Notes: generated from the sequence alone by a model not told the origin. Counted from the first letter of the stretch, positions 1 to 7,462 are shown. The stretch is 32,806 bases of DNA from Promethearchaeota archaeon (GCA_016839915.1 JAEOTH010000103.1:1-32806); one strand, 5' to 3'. Numbers and translations: made by a program.

Positions 1-93
1 CCGTATTGTGAATATGGTGATCTTGAACCCGATTATGATACGTGCCCAGAATGTCATAAACCGAATCCATTAAGAAAGGGGGGATTTATTTGA
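1..93 (+). CDS. C-terminal end of a zinc-ribbon protein (5' end outside window)
   Basis: The first frame is open from base 1 to a TGA at 91-93 and gives 30 residues. They include a Cys-Pro-Glu-Cys pair at residues 15-18 and an earlier Cys at residue 3 preceded by Pro-Tyr. That fits the second half of a CxxC...CxxC zinc ribbon whose first Cys lies just outside the window. The role of the whole protein cannot be told. Its stop overlaps the TTG start of the next small gene, so the two are probably translationally coupled. Base composition is somewhat richer in GC than most of the window. Confidence 0.6.
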   Translation, partial: PYCEYGDLEPDYDTCPECHKPNPLRKGGFI

Positions 94-263
94 ACAAATC
101 AGAAGAAAAAGAGCTGTATGACTTTTTTTTCCATGAGTCGCGATCCCCTTTGGTTGAAGGACAGTTATCCCCTGAAAATACCAAGAGATTCAGGAAGTTA
201 TCTAATGAGGATAAAGCCCTTTTTATCAATATTTTAATCAAAGAAGGGAAATTATCGTGGTGA
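90..263 (+). CDS. small hypothetical protein, TTG start, coupled to the upstream zinc-ribbon gene
   Basis: A 57-residue frame begins with TTG at 90-92, overlapping the TGA of the preceding gene. A purine-rich ribosome-binding site (AAAGGGGGGA, about 75-84) lies at suitable spacing. The product is charged and helix-prone: it opens with Asn-Lys-Ser-Glu-Glu, has a Phe-rich patch near residues 12-14, and ends in Leu-Ser-Trp. No domain is recognised. Overlap with the upstream gene, the strong ribosome-binding site and non-random amino-acid content argue that it is real. Function is unknown; a role shared with the zinc-ribbon protein is only inferred from coupling. Confidence 0.5.
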   Translation: MNKSEEKELYDFFFHESRSPLVEGQLSPENTKRFRKLSNEDKALFINILIKEGKLSW

Positions 264-273
264 GTTCTTAAGG

Positions 274-465
274 GTGATCTATCAAAAGATTTATAGGATG
301 TTAGACAAGGTTATCGATTTGCCCGCACTTAGACCGCAGGTGTATATTGTCCGAGAAAAAGCAAAGTCTAAGTTAGTCCAGCTTGATTTGTTTAATATGA
401 GTATTTCGGATTTTTTATATTTATATATTTTTACGAATAATGACTCAGGAAGAGTAATAATTTAG
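274..465 (+). CDS. weakly supported small ORF
   Basis: An open frame of 63 codons starts with GTG at 274; an ATG lies in frame at 298. It begins 10 bases after the previous stop. The first half is basic and helix-like (Lys-Ile-Tyr-Arg, Arg-Glu-Lys-Ala-Lys-Ser-Lys) and the end is hydrophobic and aromatic. No separate ribosome-binding site is evident before either start. It could be a third gene of the cluster, a decayed fragment, or chance. No homology is recognised. Confidence 0.25.
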   Translation: MIYQKIYRMLDKVIDLPALRPQVYIVREKAKSKLVQLDLFNMSISDFLYLYIFTNNDSGRVII

Positions 466-822
466 AGAGGGTAGATTCTATAATAAGAGAGAATATAGAA
501 AGAGAAAAAAAAAGTAGAAAATTGTTTTAAAGCAGACTCATAGACATAATATACTGCTGTATTTGTCTCGATCCGCCGACGATCTCTTGAATCTTCTCTA
601 CAAGCTGGGGAGTATATGCTACTATGTAAGTTTCATGAATATGGTAAGAATATCTTAATCGCGGAAGAAGCCAGGTATCCTGGCTTATTACCCGTGAGAA
701 AGGGCATCGCCCTCAGAAGATACAGTTGACCAGCTTAGGTAAGGCTTTAGTCAAAGCTATCTTTTCTATGTTATCTTTTCAGTTAGTAAAGGATTATAAG
801 AAAAAGAAAAAAAAATTTATTT
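466..822. other. gene-poor stretch with several perfect hairpins and raised GC
   Basis: No intact gene is visible between the small ORF and the E2 gene, but the central part is clearly richer in GC than its flanks and contains clustered stems. One is a 7-bp stem 669-675/679-685 with a 3-nt loop. Another is GGGC/GCCC at 702-705/709-712. A third is GCTTT/AAAGC at 744-748/753-757, enclosed by AGATA (718-722) and TATCT (758-762). This could be a structured RNA or the remains of a gene; the minus-strand frame 527-712 supports the second reading. I do not see RNase P or SRP signatures. Confidence 0.35.
527..712 (-). pseudogene. possible C-terminal gene remnant
   Basis: On the minus strand a 61-residue frame runs from just after a TGA (713-715) to a TAA (527-529), with no usable start codon in its first two thirds. 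The peptide looks protein-like: a Tyr/His-rich segment is followed by an amphipathic helix containing Val-Glu-Lys-Ile-Gln-Glu-Ile-Val. Codon use is less AT-rich than the neighbours. The most likely reading is a decayed fragment of an acquired gene. The same bases also form hairpins, so an RNA gene is the alternative. No family is recognised. Confidence 0.25.
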
Positions 823-951
823 TTAGTCCATTGCATATTTTTTAGTCCAGGCGTTAGCTTTCGCCTCAAATTTCTTTTGAGCACGAAAATACTGTTCACC
901 TGCTTCATGATTTAATGGATCTCCTGGATTAAAGAAGGGGGGCTTTACGCA
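823..951 (-). other. in-frame E2 C-terminal tail lying beyond the internal stop
   Basis: Directly after the TAA at 952-954 the same reading frame continues for 42 codons to a TAA at 823-825. It encodes a sequence typical of the E2 C-terminal helices: a Phe-Phe-Asn-Pro-Gly-Asp-Pro-Leu-Asn motif (E2 consensus PNPDDPLN), then Glu-Ala-Gly-Glu-Gln-Tyr, and a closing Ala-Trp-Thr-Lys-Lys-Tyr-Ala. The tail clearly belongs to the upstream E2 gene. It is either reached by readthrough or RNA processing, or stranded by a recent insertion or an assembly error. Confidence 0.75.
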
Positions 952-973
952 TTAATTACAGAGTGTAATTAAT
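951..973. repeat. perfect 10-bp inverted repeat covering the E2 internal stop
   Basis: ATTAATTACA at 951-960 and its exact reverse complement at 964-973 flank a 3-nt loop, so the minus-strand mRNA can fold a hairpin whose 3' arm contains the TAA (952-954). A second, GC-rich stem (934-940 with 988-994, seven pairs) encloses it. The hairpin sits where E2 proteins pass from the helix after the active site to the Pro-Asn-Pro tail motif, so these codons look like an insertion. Confidence 0.8.
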
Positions 974-1374
974 CCTACGTGCATCATCCCCTTCAAAGCT
1001 TCAATTATATTGGTCAGAGTCTTACTTGGGGTCCAACCAGAAGCTCCCGTACTAGCATCTACTTTTCCTACTAAATCAGGATTAATTAAATCTAGACAAA
1101 TATTTAATTTTCCTGGGGGAATGGAAGAATCAATATTAGGATGCCACATTAGAGTGACCGCATATGCATAAGGAGGAGCAAAAGGGTAGTTTTCGGGGAA
1201 TTTTATTTCAAATACAAATTTACCATCTCCATATGGTGTCCCTTTTTTCCCTATAATTGTAAGTCTTAAATGATCAATACTTCTGCCCCAAGGCTCTAAA
1301 ATAACGAGTGGATCATTTTTATATGACTCGATTGCCTCAGTATAGTCTGTTTCTTCTCTGATGATAATCACCAA
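952..1374 (-). CDS. ubiquitin-conjugating enzyme E2 (core domain, interrupted by in-frame stop)
   Basis: The product belongs to the E2 (UBC) fold, which carries ubiquitin as a thioester on a catalytic cysteine. Diagnostic features are the Gly-Thr-Pro-Tyr-Gly-Asp-Gly-Lys-Phe strand motif (45-53), FPENYPFAPP (59-68), HPN (78-80), the catalytic Cys93 in Asn-Ile-Cys-Leu-Asp, and Trp114 in WTP. Twenty residues separate the Cys and Trp, longer than in minimal E2s and reminiscent of the loop insertion in UBE2G/UBE2R types. The frame stops after 140 residues at a TAA, but a canonical E2 C-terminal tail continues in the same frame to 823. No ubiquitin, E1 or RING gene is nearby. Family assignment is firm; whether a full-length enzyme is made is uncertain. 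Confidence 0.88.
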   Translation of the reverse strand: MVIIIREETDYTEAIESYKNDPLVILEPWGRSIDHLRLTIIGKKGTPYGDGKFVFEIKFPENYPFAPPYAYAVTLMWHPNIDSSIPPGKLNICLDLINPDLVGKVDASTGASGWTPSKTLTNIIEALKGMMHVGLITLCN

Positions 1375-1628
1375 TCTTTTAATTTTGCTTTTAAATTGTA
1401 ACTGTTATATTAGTTTAATTTTATAAAATTATAGATTAATATATTAAAAATTTTTCATAACAAAAGAATTTTAAGATTTTTTGTTGTGAAATTTTTGAGT
1501 TAATATTTTTATAAAGTACACATATTTGAAGTTTTCTTAAACAAAAATGAAGAATTATATTGTACACAAAAACTAATAGATATATTAGTATTAAATTTCA
1601 AAAGAAATAAAATAAGCTTAAGAAATAC

Positions 1629-3236
1629 TTAATATTTTAGTTTTGAACCGCAATGTATACAAAATACATGAATTGCGTTTAGTTTTTTTTGACAATAAGG
1701 ACATCTAACAAGTTGCTGATTTGTGACTATTTCTTCTCTTCGAATTACAATTTCACTTGCAAGCTTTTTTCTTCTAACTTTTCTTATTACAATTAGATTT
1801 ACAATAGTGATTCCAACAGAAATAAGAATTAAAAATATTAGAAAATTATAGAGTGGTGGAATAGGTGTATTAAGATCTTTATAGATTGTAACTTCCGAAA
1901 AGTTTTCTTGACCAAATGTGTCATTAACATAAAATCGTATAGTAACCAATCCTTGTCCAAATTTATCCCATTCAGATTGATCTATAGTACCCAAGAAAAC
2001 ATTAGATACGATTTTTGTTATTCCATTGTCCAACGTGTACCAAATTGTATCTAAAATCGGAGTTCTTATTGATATTTCAAAATTTGGGGCACTAAATCCA
2101 AAATAATCATAACTTTGTGGAGAATTTATTAAAATCTGTGGTGGTAGAATATCGATAGTAAAATACTGTACTGGGGATTCAAACGTGAAATCAGTAGAAT
2201 TTGTCCCGTATAATTTTATATTATGTCCTCCATTACCATTTAAAGGAATTACAGTGTTTCCTATAATTGTTTTATTAGGTTGATCATCTAATGAATAACC
2301 TATCCAATCGAGATTTGTTCTATTCATATAGCTAAGTAATAGTCCCTCATATAAGTTATCTTTAGTAGTGTAATCGGGATCCCAGGAATACCCTACAGCA
2401 TCAATGTAATGATGAAAAAATGAATATCTCCAATTCTGGTGAAATCTTAATTTATTAACAGTATTTTGATTGTTTAGAAAAGAAAAATCACCGAATCGTT
2501 CACCATCTACAAAAAATCTCCATTTATACTGAGGTAAACCATAATGATTACCATTTCCACATTCAAATTGGACCTTAATATGATACCATTGATTTGGATT
2601 GGCATTTTTATTAGTATCATGCCATCCAGTGTTATCATGATATCCAAATACATCGGGTGCTAATTCAGAAGCACCCTGTAAATTAATACCAATTATAGGG
2701 ATTGTAGAATTCATTACTGAAATAGCTGCTGTTAAGGTAGAAGCTCTTGTCCAAAATTCTATTTCTCCAAATTCTTGATTTTCAATAAAATCTTGATCTA
2801 GATTATGATCACTTCCATATGTATCTCCTTTATAGATATCTATAACTCTTTTATGTCCATCTAATTCTGTTAATACTTCTACTGAATCTGAGGAAACTGG
2901 CCCCAATTCAATCCATTCTTGGGGTAGATGTCCAATTTCATCACTTTCAAATCCATATGTTGCAGGATAATACCCACTCATTGGTTCTGTATAAGTTATA
3001 TTTTCTGGAGTAATTATATTGATTGGAAAATATTTTATGGTAAAGTATCTAATATCTGATTCAAATTCATCTCCCAAAGAATTATTTCCAAATAATTGTA
3101 TGGTGTGAAATCCTTCATCAGCCATAGAAATTGTATTATTGCCATAAATAGTTTGATTTAATTGACCATCTAAAGAATAACCGAGCCAATCTGGATTGAA
3201 ACTATTTTCAAAGCTGAGTAGTAATCCTTCATTCAA
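1629..3236 (-). CDS. surface protein with laminin-G-like and Ig-like repeats, C-terminal membrane anchor and zinc ribbon (5' part broken)
   Basis: The 535 residues hold beta-rich extracellular modules. A 'Tyr-Ser-Leu-Asp' carbohydrate-like/Ig-like motif occurs at about residues 19 and 325, a concanavalin/laminin-G-like domain at about 90-290, and a further Ig-like domain at about 370-455. A membrane segment follows at about 465-485, then a basic stretch and a cytosolic zinc ribbon (Cys-Pro-Tyr-Cys and Cys-Ile-His-Cys) at the very C-terminus. The frame is open upstream of the nominal TTG start, where it encodes Gly-Tyr-Ser-Trp-Asp-Pro, the same motif that ends the intact internal laminin-G-like domain (near residue 290). 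So this is the 3' portion of a longer gene whose beginning is the frame at 3275-3691. Domain names are fold-level guesses. Confidence 0.6.
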   Translation of the reverse strand: MNEGLLLSFENSFNPDWLGYSLDGQLNQTIYGNNTISMADEGFHTIQLFGNNSLGDEFESDIRYFTIKYFPINIITPENITYTEPMSGYYPATYGFESDEIGHLPQEWIELGPVSSDSVEVLTELDGHKRVIDIYKGDTYGSDHNLDQDFIENQEFGEIEFWTRASTLTAAISVMNSTIPIIGINLQGASELAPDVFGYHDNTGWHDTNKNANPNQWYHIKVQFECGNGNHYGLPQYKWRFFVDGERFGDFSFLNNQNTVNKLRFHQNWRYSFFHHYIDAVGYSWDPDYTTKDNLYEGLLLSYMNRTNLDWIGYSLDDQPNKTIIGNTVIPLNGNGGHNIKLYGTNSTDFTFESPVQYFTIDILPPQILINSPQSYDYFGFSAPNFEISIRTPILDTIWYTLDNGITKIVSNVFLGTIDQSEWDKFGQGLVTIRFYVNDTFGQENFSEVTIYKDLNTPIPPLYNFLIFLILISVGITIVNLIVIRKVRRKKLASEIVIRREEIVTNQQLVRCPYCQKKLNAIHVFCIHCGSKLKY

Positions 3237-3274
3237 ATTGTCTCCAATGTTATAATTTGGATCCCAAGAATACC

Positions 3275-3691
3275 CTACAGAGTTTCACTCATCAGATTTC
3301 CTTCTAATGTTAATATATCAGAAGTGTATGAGATAGCTCTATCAACTGCTGCCAATGAACCATCAACTCCATGTAATGTAAGAGATTTTGAGCCACTTGC
3401 AGCTTGTGAATCAGTAACTTTTTGATCACTAGCTCCTGAACCAATATATGTAAGAGTATAACCAGATGGAAAAGTATCAACCGTATACGATTCAAAATCA
3501 TCTTGAAAGATGATTGCATCATTACTCATTTTAGGATATTTATCTAAAGCTTCTTGACTATCATCGTTAAACGTGTTGAATTGAGTATCCCGTTCTAAAA
3601 TAAAATTCAGAGACACTAATGATAAACAAAGTAATAACAAAATGAAGGAAGCAAAAGTATATTTTTTAAGTTGTGAGGTTATGAACTTCAT
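3275..3691 (-). CDS. N-terminal part of the same surface protein (signal peptide plus truncated beta-sandwich domain)
   Basis: The 138 residues start with a basic N-terminus and a hydrophobic signal or anchor segment (about 13-32). Then comes an Asp-Asp-Phe-Glu-Ser-Tyr motif (64-69), a common opening of laminin-G/concanavalin-like domains, and a Gly-Ser-Lys-Ser-Leu strand. The domain stops abruptly after about 70 residues at a TAG. Immediately afterwards, in another frame, the sequence resumes with Val-Gly-Tyr-Ser-Trp-Asp-Pro, the end of such a domain. Compared with the intact second copy, roughly 100 residues are missing. I read this as a deletion with frameshift in a once continuous gene; separate secretion of the short product is possible. 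Confidence 0.5.
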   Translation of the reverse strand: MKFITSQLKKYTFASFILLLLCLSLVSLNFILERDTQFNTFNDDSQEALDKYPKMSNDAIIFQDDFESYTVDTFPSGYTLTYIGSGASDQKVTDSQAASGSKSLTLHGVDGSLAAVDRAISYTSDILTLEGNLMSETL

Positions 3692-3826
3692 ATTATTATA
3701 ATATTTGGCTAGATTTTCGTCAGATATATTGAATAAATATTATTATATTCTGGTATAAAAGGATTATTACTCCCTATCGGAAAAAATTAGATATCTTAAA
3801 TATTCTACATCTAAAAAGCGTAAAAA

Positions 3827-3836
3827 ATATATAAAT
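3827..3836 (+). promoter_or_regulatory. TATA box for tRNA-Tyr
   Basis: The A/T stretch ATATATAAAT is centred about 33 bases before the first base of tRNA-Tyr. That places transcription start a few bases upstream of the mature 5' end, as expected for an archaeal promoter. Confidence 0.5.
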
Positions 3837-3864
3837 CCTATAATTACTTAATTTAAAAAATAAC

Positions 3865-4018
3865 CCCTCCCTAACTCAGTGGTCAGAGTGCTCGGCTGTA
3901 GATAATATCGCGTGCTAAAGCTTGAAGCTAATGAAGTTACGTCAGCCGAAACCGAGCGGTCCCCGGCTCGAAATATGGATTTGAATCGAATCCCACTAGA
4001 TTCCGGGGGGAGGGACCA
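3865..4018 (+). tRNA. tRNA-Tyr (GTA) with two introns, one in the T-loop; CCA encoded
   Basis: Acceptor CCCTCCC (3865-3871) pairs with GGGAGGG (4008-4014), followed by A73 and an encoded CCA. The D-arm is ACTC/GAGT with GG in the loop. The anticodon stem CTCGG (3891-3895)/CCGAG (3952-3956) carries loop C-T-GTA-G with the anticodon at 3898-3900. A 49-nt intron (3902-3950) follows position 37. The variable region is CGGTC. The T-stem CCCGG (3962-3966)/CCGGG (4003-4007) is separated by 36 nt instead of 7, implying a 29-nt second intron around positions 57-60; its interior has a GGATT/AATCC stem. Removing both gives a 76-nt tRNA. The C1:G72 pair is the archaeal/eukaryal tyrosine identity element. 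Confidence 0.93.
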
Positions 4019-4036
4019 TTCCTTTTAATAACTAAA

Positions 4037-5980
4037 TCAGATTTTAGATTTTTTTTTTGAAAACTTAAATTTGAGATAAACTAGTGGCAAAAGGCAAAAC
4101 ATTACAATTATGGTTAAATCATAACCTGGGATTAAATCCATTTCTTCATTTACCAATGATTCGATATATGAAGGAGAACCTTGAGGTAATTGAGCTATAA
4201 CATCACTAAAATATTCCAATCTTACCCTGTATGGTTTAATACCAAATGAAATATTAAATGATGTTGTGCTATTTATCCATACATAATCCTCATAAATTAT
4301 TGTGCCCTGGGAATTATAGATCCTAAGCGTGACCTGTTGAGAATATGCGTAATAATTTATTGCTTCATTCTGATCTTCAATTACAACTGTTAAAATATAT
4401 TCATAATCATCAAATCTGCAAGTGGAGAATCTATATTTTGGAATATAATCATTATCAAACCAAGGAAAGAATAACCAATCTAATGATCGATTAACAGTAT
4501 CTTCAAATACTAACTGCAAGTCAGATAACATGGCTATCTTGAATTTGTATTGTTCAAAAAAGGTTTTTAAGCCTAAAAGAAAATTATCTTCACCTAAAGT
4601 TCGATAAATTTTTTCAAAGATTAAAGGAGATTTATAATATGAAAGATACACCCAATTTAAATTATTATTAATAAGATCATAAGCAGATTGATTAACTTTT
4701 GAAGGGAGATGCTCTGTAGCATAGTATTCTCTTACTCGATTATAATATCTAATTGATTGAAAATAGAACCAATTACTATAATAATGTCTTGCATAATAAT
4801 CTGTTGACCAGCAAGTTAATCCTTCATCCAGAAAACCCCAATCTACTTCATCAAAACCGACTAAGTTATACCACCATTGGTGTGCAATTTCATGGACAGT
4901 TGCTTTTTCTAAAAGTAATTTTTTATACAATACCGGATAATCAGTTTGATCAATTGCTTCTGAAACATAAACTTGAGCAGGATATTCCATACCTAAATAA
5001 GGTGCATATTCCTCAACAATATTAAGAGTGGAATATGGATAAAGACCAAATATACTATTGAAGAGTTTAACAACATCAACAGCATAATCTAGAGCGTCAG
5101 TTTCCCAAATATAATCTGATTTTGGTATGTAATACGTAGAAATATTAATACCATTAAAGAGAGTAGATTCTATTCGATAATAACGTGATCCAGCAAATGT
5201 GACTTCTCGTACTGGATGTACAGGATCAAATAAATAGACTGTTGTTGACCCTTTATTTATTTTATCTTTTAATTCTCCAGTTGCAGTTATTTTCATCCCA
5301 TTTGGAGCTTCAATAATAAGATTATAGTAAGCCATGTCATGATAAAAAGGATCACCCACATGAAGATATGGATCTATGTTCCATTCATCATAATTGTCGT
5401 ATACACATGGCATAGGATAAAAACTTGTAAATTTATATATTCGAGAATGTAATAAATCTGAGCCATGGGAATTTGCTCTATCTAATCCGCCATTTGGGAT
5501 AACTGAATAAAATTCAATTTCAAAAAATGCTCTATTATTGGGTGCTAATTGTGAAGTTAAATTAACCCATAAAAGTTGGGAAGCATCATCTACAGTAAAA
5601 TCTAGGCTTTTTCTAGGCTGACTTAAAGATGTAACATTCAAAATCTCAATATATCCCATTCTACTCTGATAATTCATCCCTGATAAAAAAAGATGAAATG
5701 GAATTTGAGTAAAATTAACAGGATCGTTGTTATAATAATTTACACTCAAATTTCCAAGAACACTTGAAGTAGCTTCATCAAAAAAGACCGAAAGATTATA
5801 ACGAGAGAATTCTACTCCATTTGAAGATCTTAGTGGTATTTTATTGTATTCATTCACATTTTTATTTAGTTCTTCAAAAGTTTTTGGATTGTAATTAATA
5901 TAGAGAGTACTGTTAAAACATAAATAGATGAAAAAAATGCTGATAATTGGGTAAAATTTGGATTTAATACAAAACACCAA
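4037..5980 (-). CDS. membrane-anchored M1-family metallopeptidase (aminopeptidase N-like)
   Basis: The 647-residue protein has the zinc-binding signature HEIAHQWW (363-370) with the third ligand Glu386 exactly 18 residues after the second His, the gluzincin pattern of family M1. Gly-Met-Glu-Tyr (330-333) stands in the place of the GAMEN substrate motif. An N-terminal hydrophobic segment (about 10-28) and a C-terminal membrane helix (about 617-637) followed by Lys-rich residues suggest an extracellular enzyme held on the membrane, probably trimming external peptides. The frame starts at TTG with GTG next; no ATG or clear ribosome-binding site precedes the signal segment, so the exact start is uncertain. 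The C-terminal ERAP/ARM part of large M1 enzymes is short here. Confidence 0.9.
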   Translation of the reverse strand: MVFCIKSKFYPIISIFFIYLCFNSTLYINYNPKTFEELNKNVNEYNKIPLRSSNGVEFSRYNLSVFFDEATSSVLGNLSVNYYNNDPVNFTQIPFHLFLSGMNYQSRMGYIEILNVTSLSQPRKSLDFTVDDASQLLWVNLTSQLAPNNRAFFEIEFYSVIPNGGLDRANSHGSDLLHSRIYKFTSFYPMPCVYDNYDEWNIDPYLHVGDPFYHDMAYYNLIIEAPNGMKITATGELKDKINKGSTTVYLFDPVHPVREVTFAGSRYYRIESTLFNGINISTYYIPKSDYIWETDALDYAVDVVKLFNSIFGLYPYSTLNIVEEYAPYLGMEYPAQVYVSEAIDQTDYPVLYKKLLLEKATVHEIAHQWWYNLVGFDEVDWGFLDEGLTCWSTDYYARHYYSNWFYFQSIRYYNRVREYYATEHLPSKVNQSAYDLINNNLNWVYLSYYKSPLIFEKIYRTLGEDNFLLGLKTFFEQYKFKIAMLSDLQLVFEDTVNRSLDWLFFPWFDNDYIPKYRFSTCRFDDYEYILTVVIEDQNEAINYYAYSQQVTLRIYNSQGTIIYEDYVWINSTTSFNISFGIKPYRVRLEYFSDVIAQLPQGSPSYIESLVNEEMDLIPGYDLTIIVMFCLLPLVYLKFKFSKKKSKI

Positions 5981-6254
5981 TTGAGAAGGAAATTAATTTA
6001 TTTTTGATTTTTTTATATTTAAAGTTTAATTTCATTCAATTATTCTGTTTTATTATTTTAACAATTCAAATTATATGATGGAAAAATTTAATCAATGGGA
6101 GATAAGAGTTAGTTAGTTCCAAAATTTCAAAATCCAGCAAGATCAACGTAAACTTCTTATTTAGAACCTCATTATTTTAATTAAAAGAAAGGATAAATTA
6201 ATTCTTTTTAAAAAGCTGCAGAATAACAAGGAAGACGAAGGAGAGAATATAATA

Positions 6255-6683
6255 ATGAATGAGAATGACCCCAATCTTGATCAACATGAATTAGAAAAAA
6301 TTCGGATGAAAAAGATGAGGGCAATAATGGAAGCTAAAAAAAGAAAGGAAGCAGCACAAGAACGTATTGTCTCTGTTGCTGAAAAAATTGATTTTGTATT
6401 AAAAGTTGTTTTAGAACAAGACGCATATAACCACTTAAAAAATCTAAATACTAATGAGCCATATGTATACCAAGCTGTATATAATGAATTAATAAGTCCT
6501 GATGTTATACAGAATATAGATTATTTATTAGCAATAATTCAGAGTAGAGGTGGAGTTCCTAGGAAAATTCCACTTGATGCAATTATATTTTTAGAAAGAA
6601 AGGTTAAAGGAATAAAGGGTAAGATCCAAGTCAAACGAGGAGATGATATGATGGATCTAAGTTCTTTTCTAACTAAAGAATAA
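6255..6683 (+). CDS. PDCD5/TFAR19-family DNA-binding protein
   Basis: The 142-residue product matches the archaeal/eukaryal PDCD5 family in layout. A highly charged N-terminal helix is rich in Lys, Arg and Glu (about 8-40). A compact helical bundle follows, containing a conserved-looking Leu-Lys-Asn-Leu (56-59) and a later Ile-Gln-Ser-Arg-Gly-Gly segment. The end is basic and strand-like (Lys-Ile-Gln-Val-Lys-Arg). Archaeal members bind double-stranded DNA; the cellular role is not settled. The family is usually 110-125 residues, so this one is slightly long. A GAAGGAGAG ribosome-binding site precedes the ATG. The gene is divergent from the M1 peptidase and convergent with the next gene. Confidence 0.75.
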   Translation: MNENDPNLDQHELEKIRMKKMRAIMEAKKRKEAAQERIVSVAEKIDFVLKVVLEQDAYNHLKNLNTNEPYVYQAVYNELISPDVIQNIDYLLAIIQSRGGVPRKIPLDAIIFLERKVKGIKGKIQVKRGDDMMDLSSFLTKE

Positions 6684-6712
6684 TATTTAAGGAGATTGTT
6701 AGATAGAATTAA

Positions 6713-7267
6713 TTACTGTTCTCTTCCAGAAATTATTGCTATTACTTCCCATTCATTATCAGGAAGAGAATTTGCTGAAATGTCAAAAAATTGGAAGGCA
6801 AAAGGTCTCCCAAATATTTGCTCAACCATAAAACCAAACGAACTTATAGCAAATATAAAAATTCTTTTTAGAATGGAGTCTGTACTAATATTTATATTTA
6901 GTTCTTTCATAACGTCTTCCACAACCTCAACTTCTTTATTGTTATAGTGATATTTGAAGATTAATTTGAAGTCAACCGGAGTAGGTGCCTCTGGTTCTGA
7001 AAATGTTAAACCCCTCTTTCTATAATGAAAGAAAGTGTTTAAATAAAAAGAAAAAATTTCCTCATGATGGTCTTTTAAGAGATGAGAAATACGAGAACGT
7101 TCTTTGTATTTAGGCCAATAACTTTGCATCAATTCTAAAAGCCGAGGGTAATTTTTATATTTATTTTCGCTTTCTTTTTTTAAATAATTGAGAAGTTGGT
7201 TTTTAAGCGGCTTAAATTCAGATTGTTCACCGACTCGAGTTATGAATTTTCGAAAGTTTTGGCTCAT
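6713..7267 (-). CDS. hypothetical protein
   Basis: I set the start at the ATG at 7265-7267 (184 residues) rather than an upstream ATG at 7345, because a TATA-like element lies about 25 bases before it, fitting a leaderless transcript. The N-terminal half is basic and helical (Met-Ser-Gln-Asn-Phe-Arg-Lys-Phe, Leu-Leu-Asn-Tyr-Leu-Lys-Lys), with an Arg-Ser-Arg-Ile-Ser-His patch. The C-terminal half is mixed alpha/beta with a hydrophobic stretch around Ile-Phe-Ala-Ile-Ser-Ser-Phe-Gly-Phe. No motif or family is recognised. It is convergent with the PDCD5-like gene, 29 bases between stops, and divergent from the deacetylase. Confidence 0.65.
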   Translation of the reverse strand: MSQNFRKFITRVGEQSEFKPLKNQLLNYLKKESENKYKNYPRLLELMQSYWPKYKERSRISHLLKDHHEEIFSFYLNTFFHYRKRGLTFSEPEAPTPVDFKLIFKYHYNNKEVEVVEDVMKELNINISTDSILKRIFIFAISSFGFMVEQIFGRPFAFQFFDISANSLPDNEWEVIAIISGREQ

Positions 7268-7285
7268 TCTCTTAAGATGAAAAAT

Positions 7286-7296
7286 AATTTTATATG
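7286..7296 (-). promoter_or_regulatory. TATA-like box of the hypothetical gene ending at 6713
   Basis: Read on the minus strand this is ATATAAAATTA, centred about 25 bases before the ATG at 7267. That spacing predicts a transcript beginning at or near the start codon. Confidence 0.45.
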
Positions 7297-7462
7297 AACT
7301 ATTTATTATACATTTTTTTTTTAATATGATATTTTGATAATACAAGTTCTCATATTTATTACTACTTTTTTTTCAGATTTATCAATTATTACCTAGAAAA
7401 TTAAAAGATAATCATAATTTATATTGATATAATTATTAGAATTTCTATTATTAGTTATAATA

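Noticed and set aside
951-973. E2 palindrome as a definite bulge-helix-bulge intron
   Set aside because: The stem is fully paired without the two 3-nt bulges around a 4-bp helix, so splicing is only a hypothesis.
3310-3522. 70-codon minus-strand frame within the N-terminal part of the surface protein
   Set aside because: It lies inside the larger frame 3275-3691 in a different phase and lacks protein-like features.
4753-5025. 90-codon plus-strand frame
   Set aside because: It is the antisense of the well-supported M1 peptidase catalytic region.
6696-6947. 83-codon plus-strand frame
   Set aside because: It runs antisense through the hypothetical gene 6713-7267, which has a better start and promoter.
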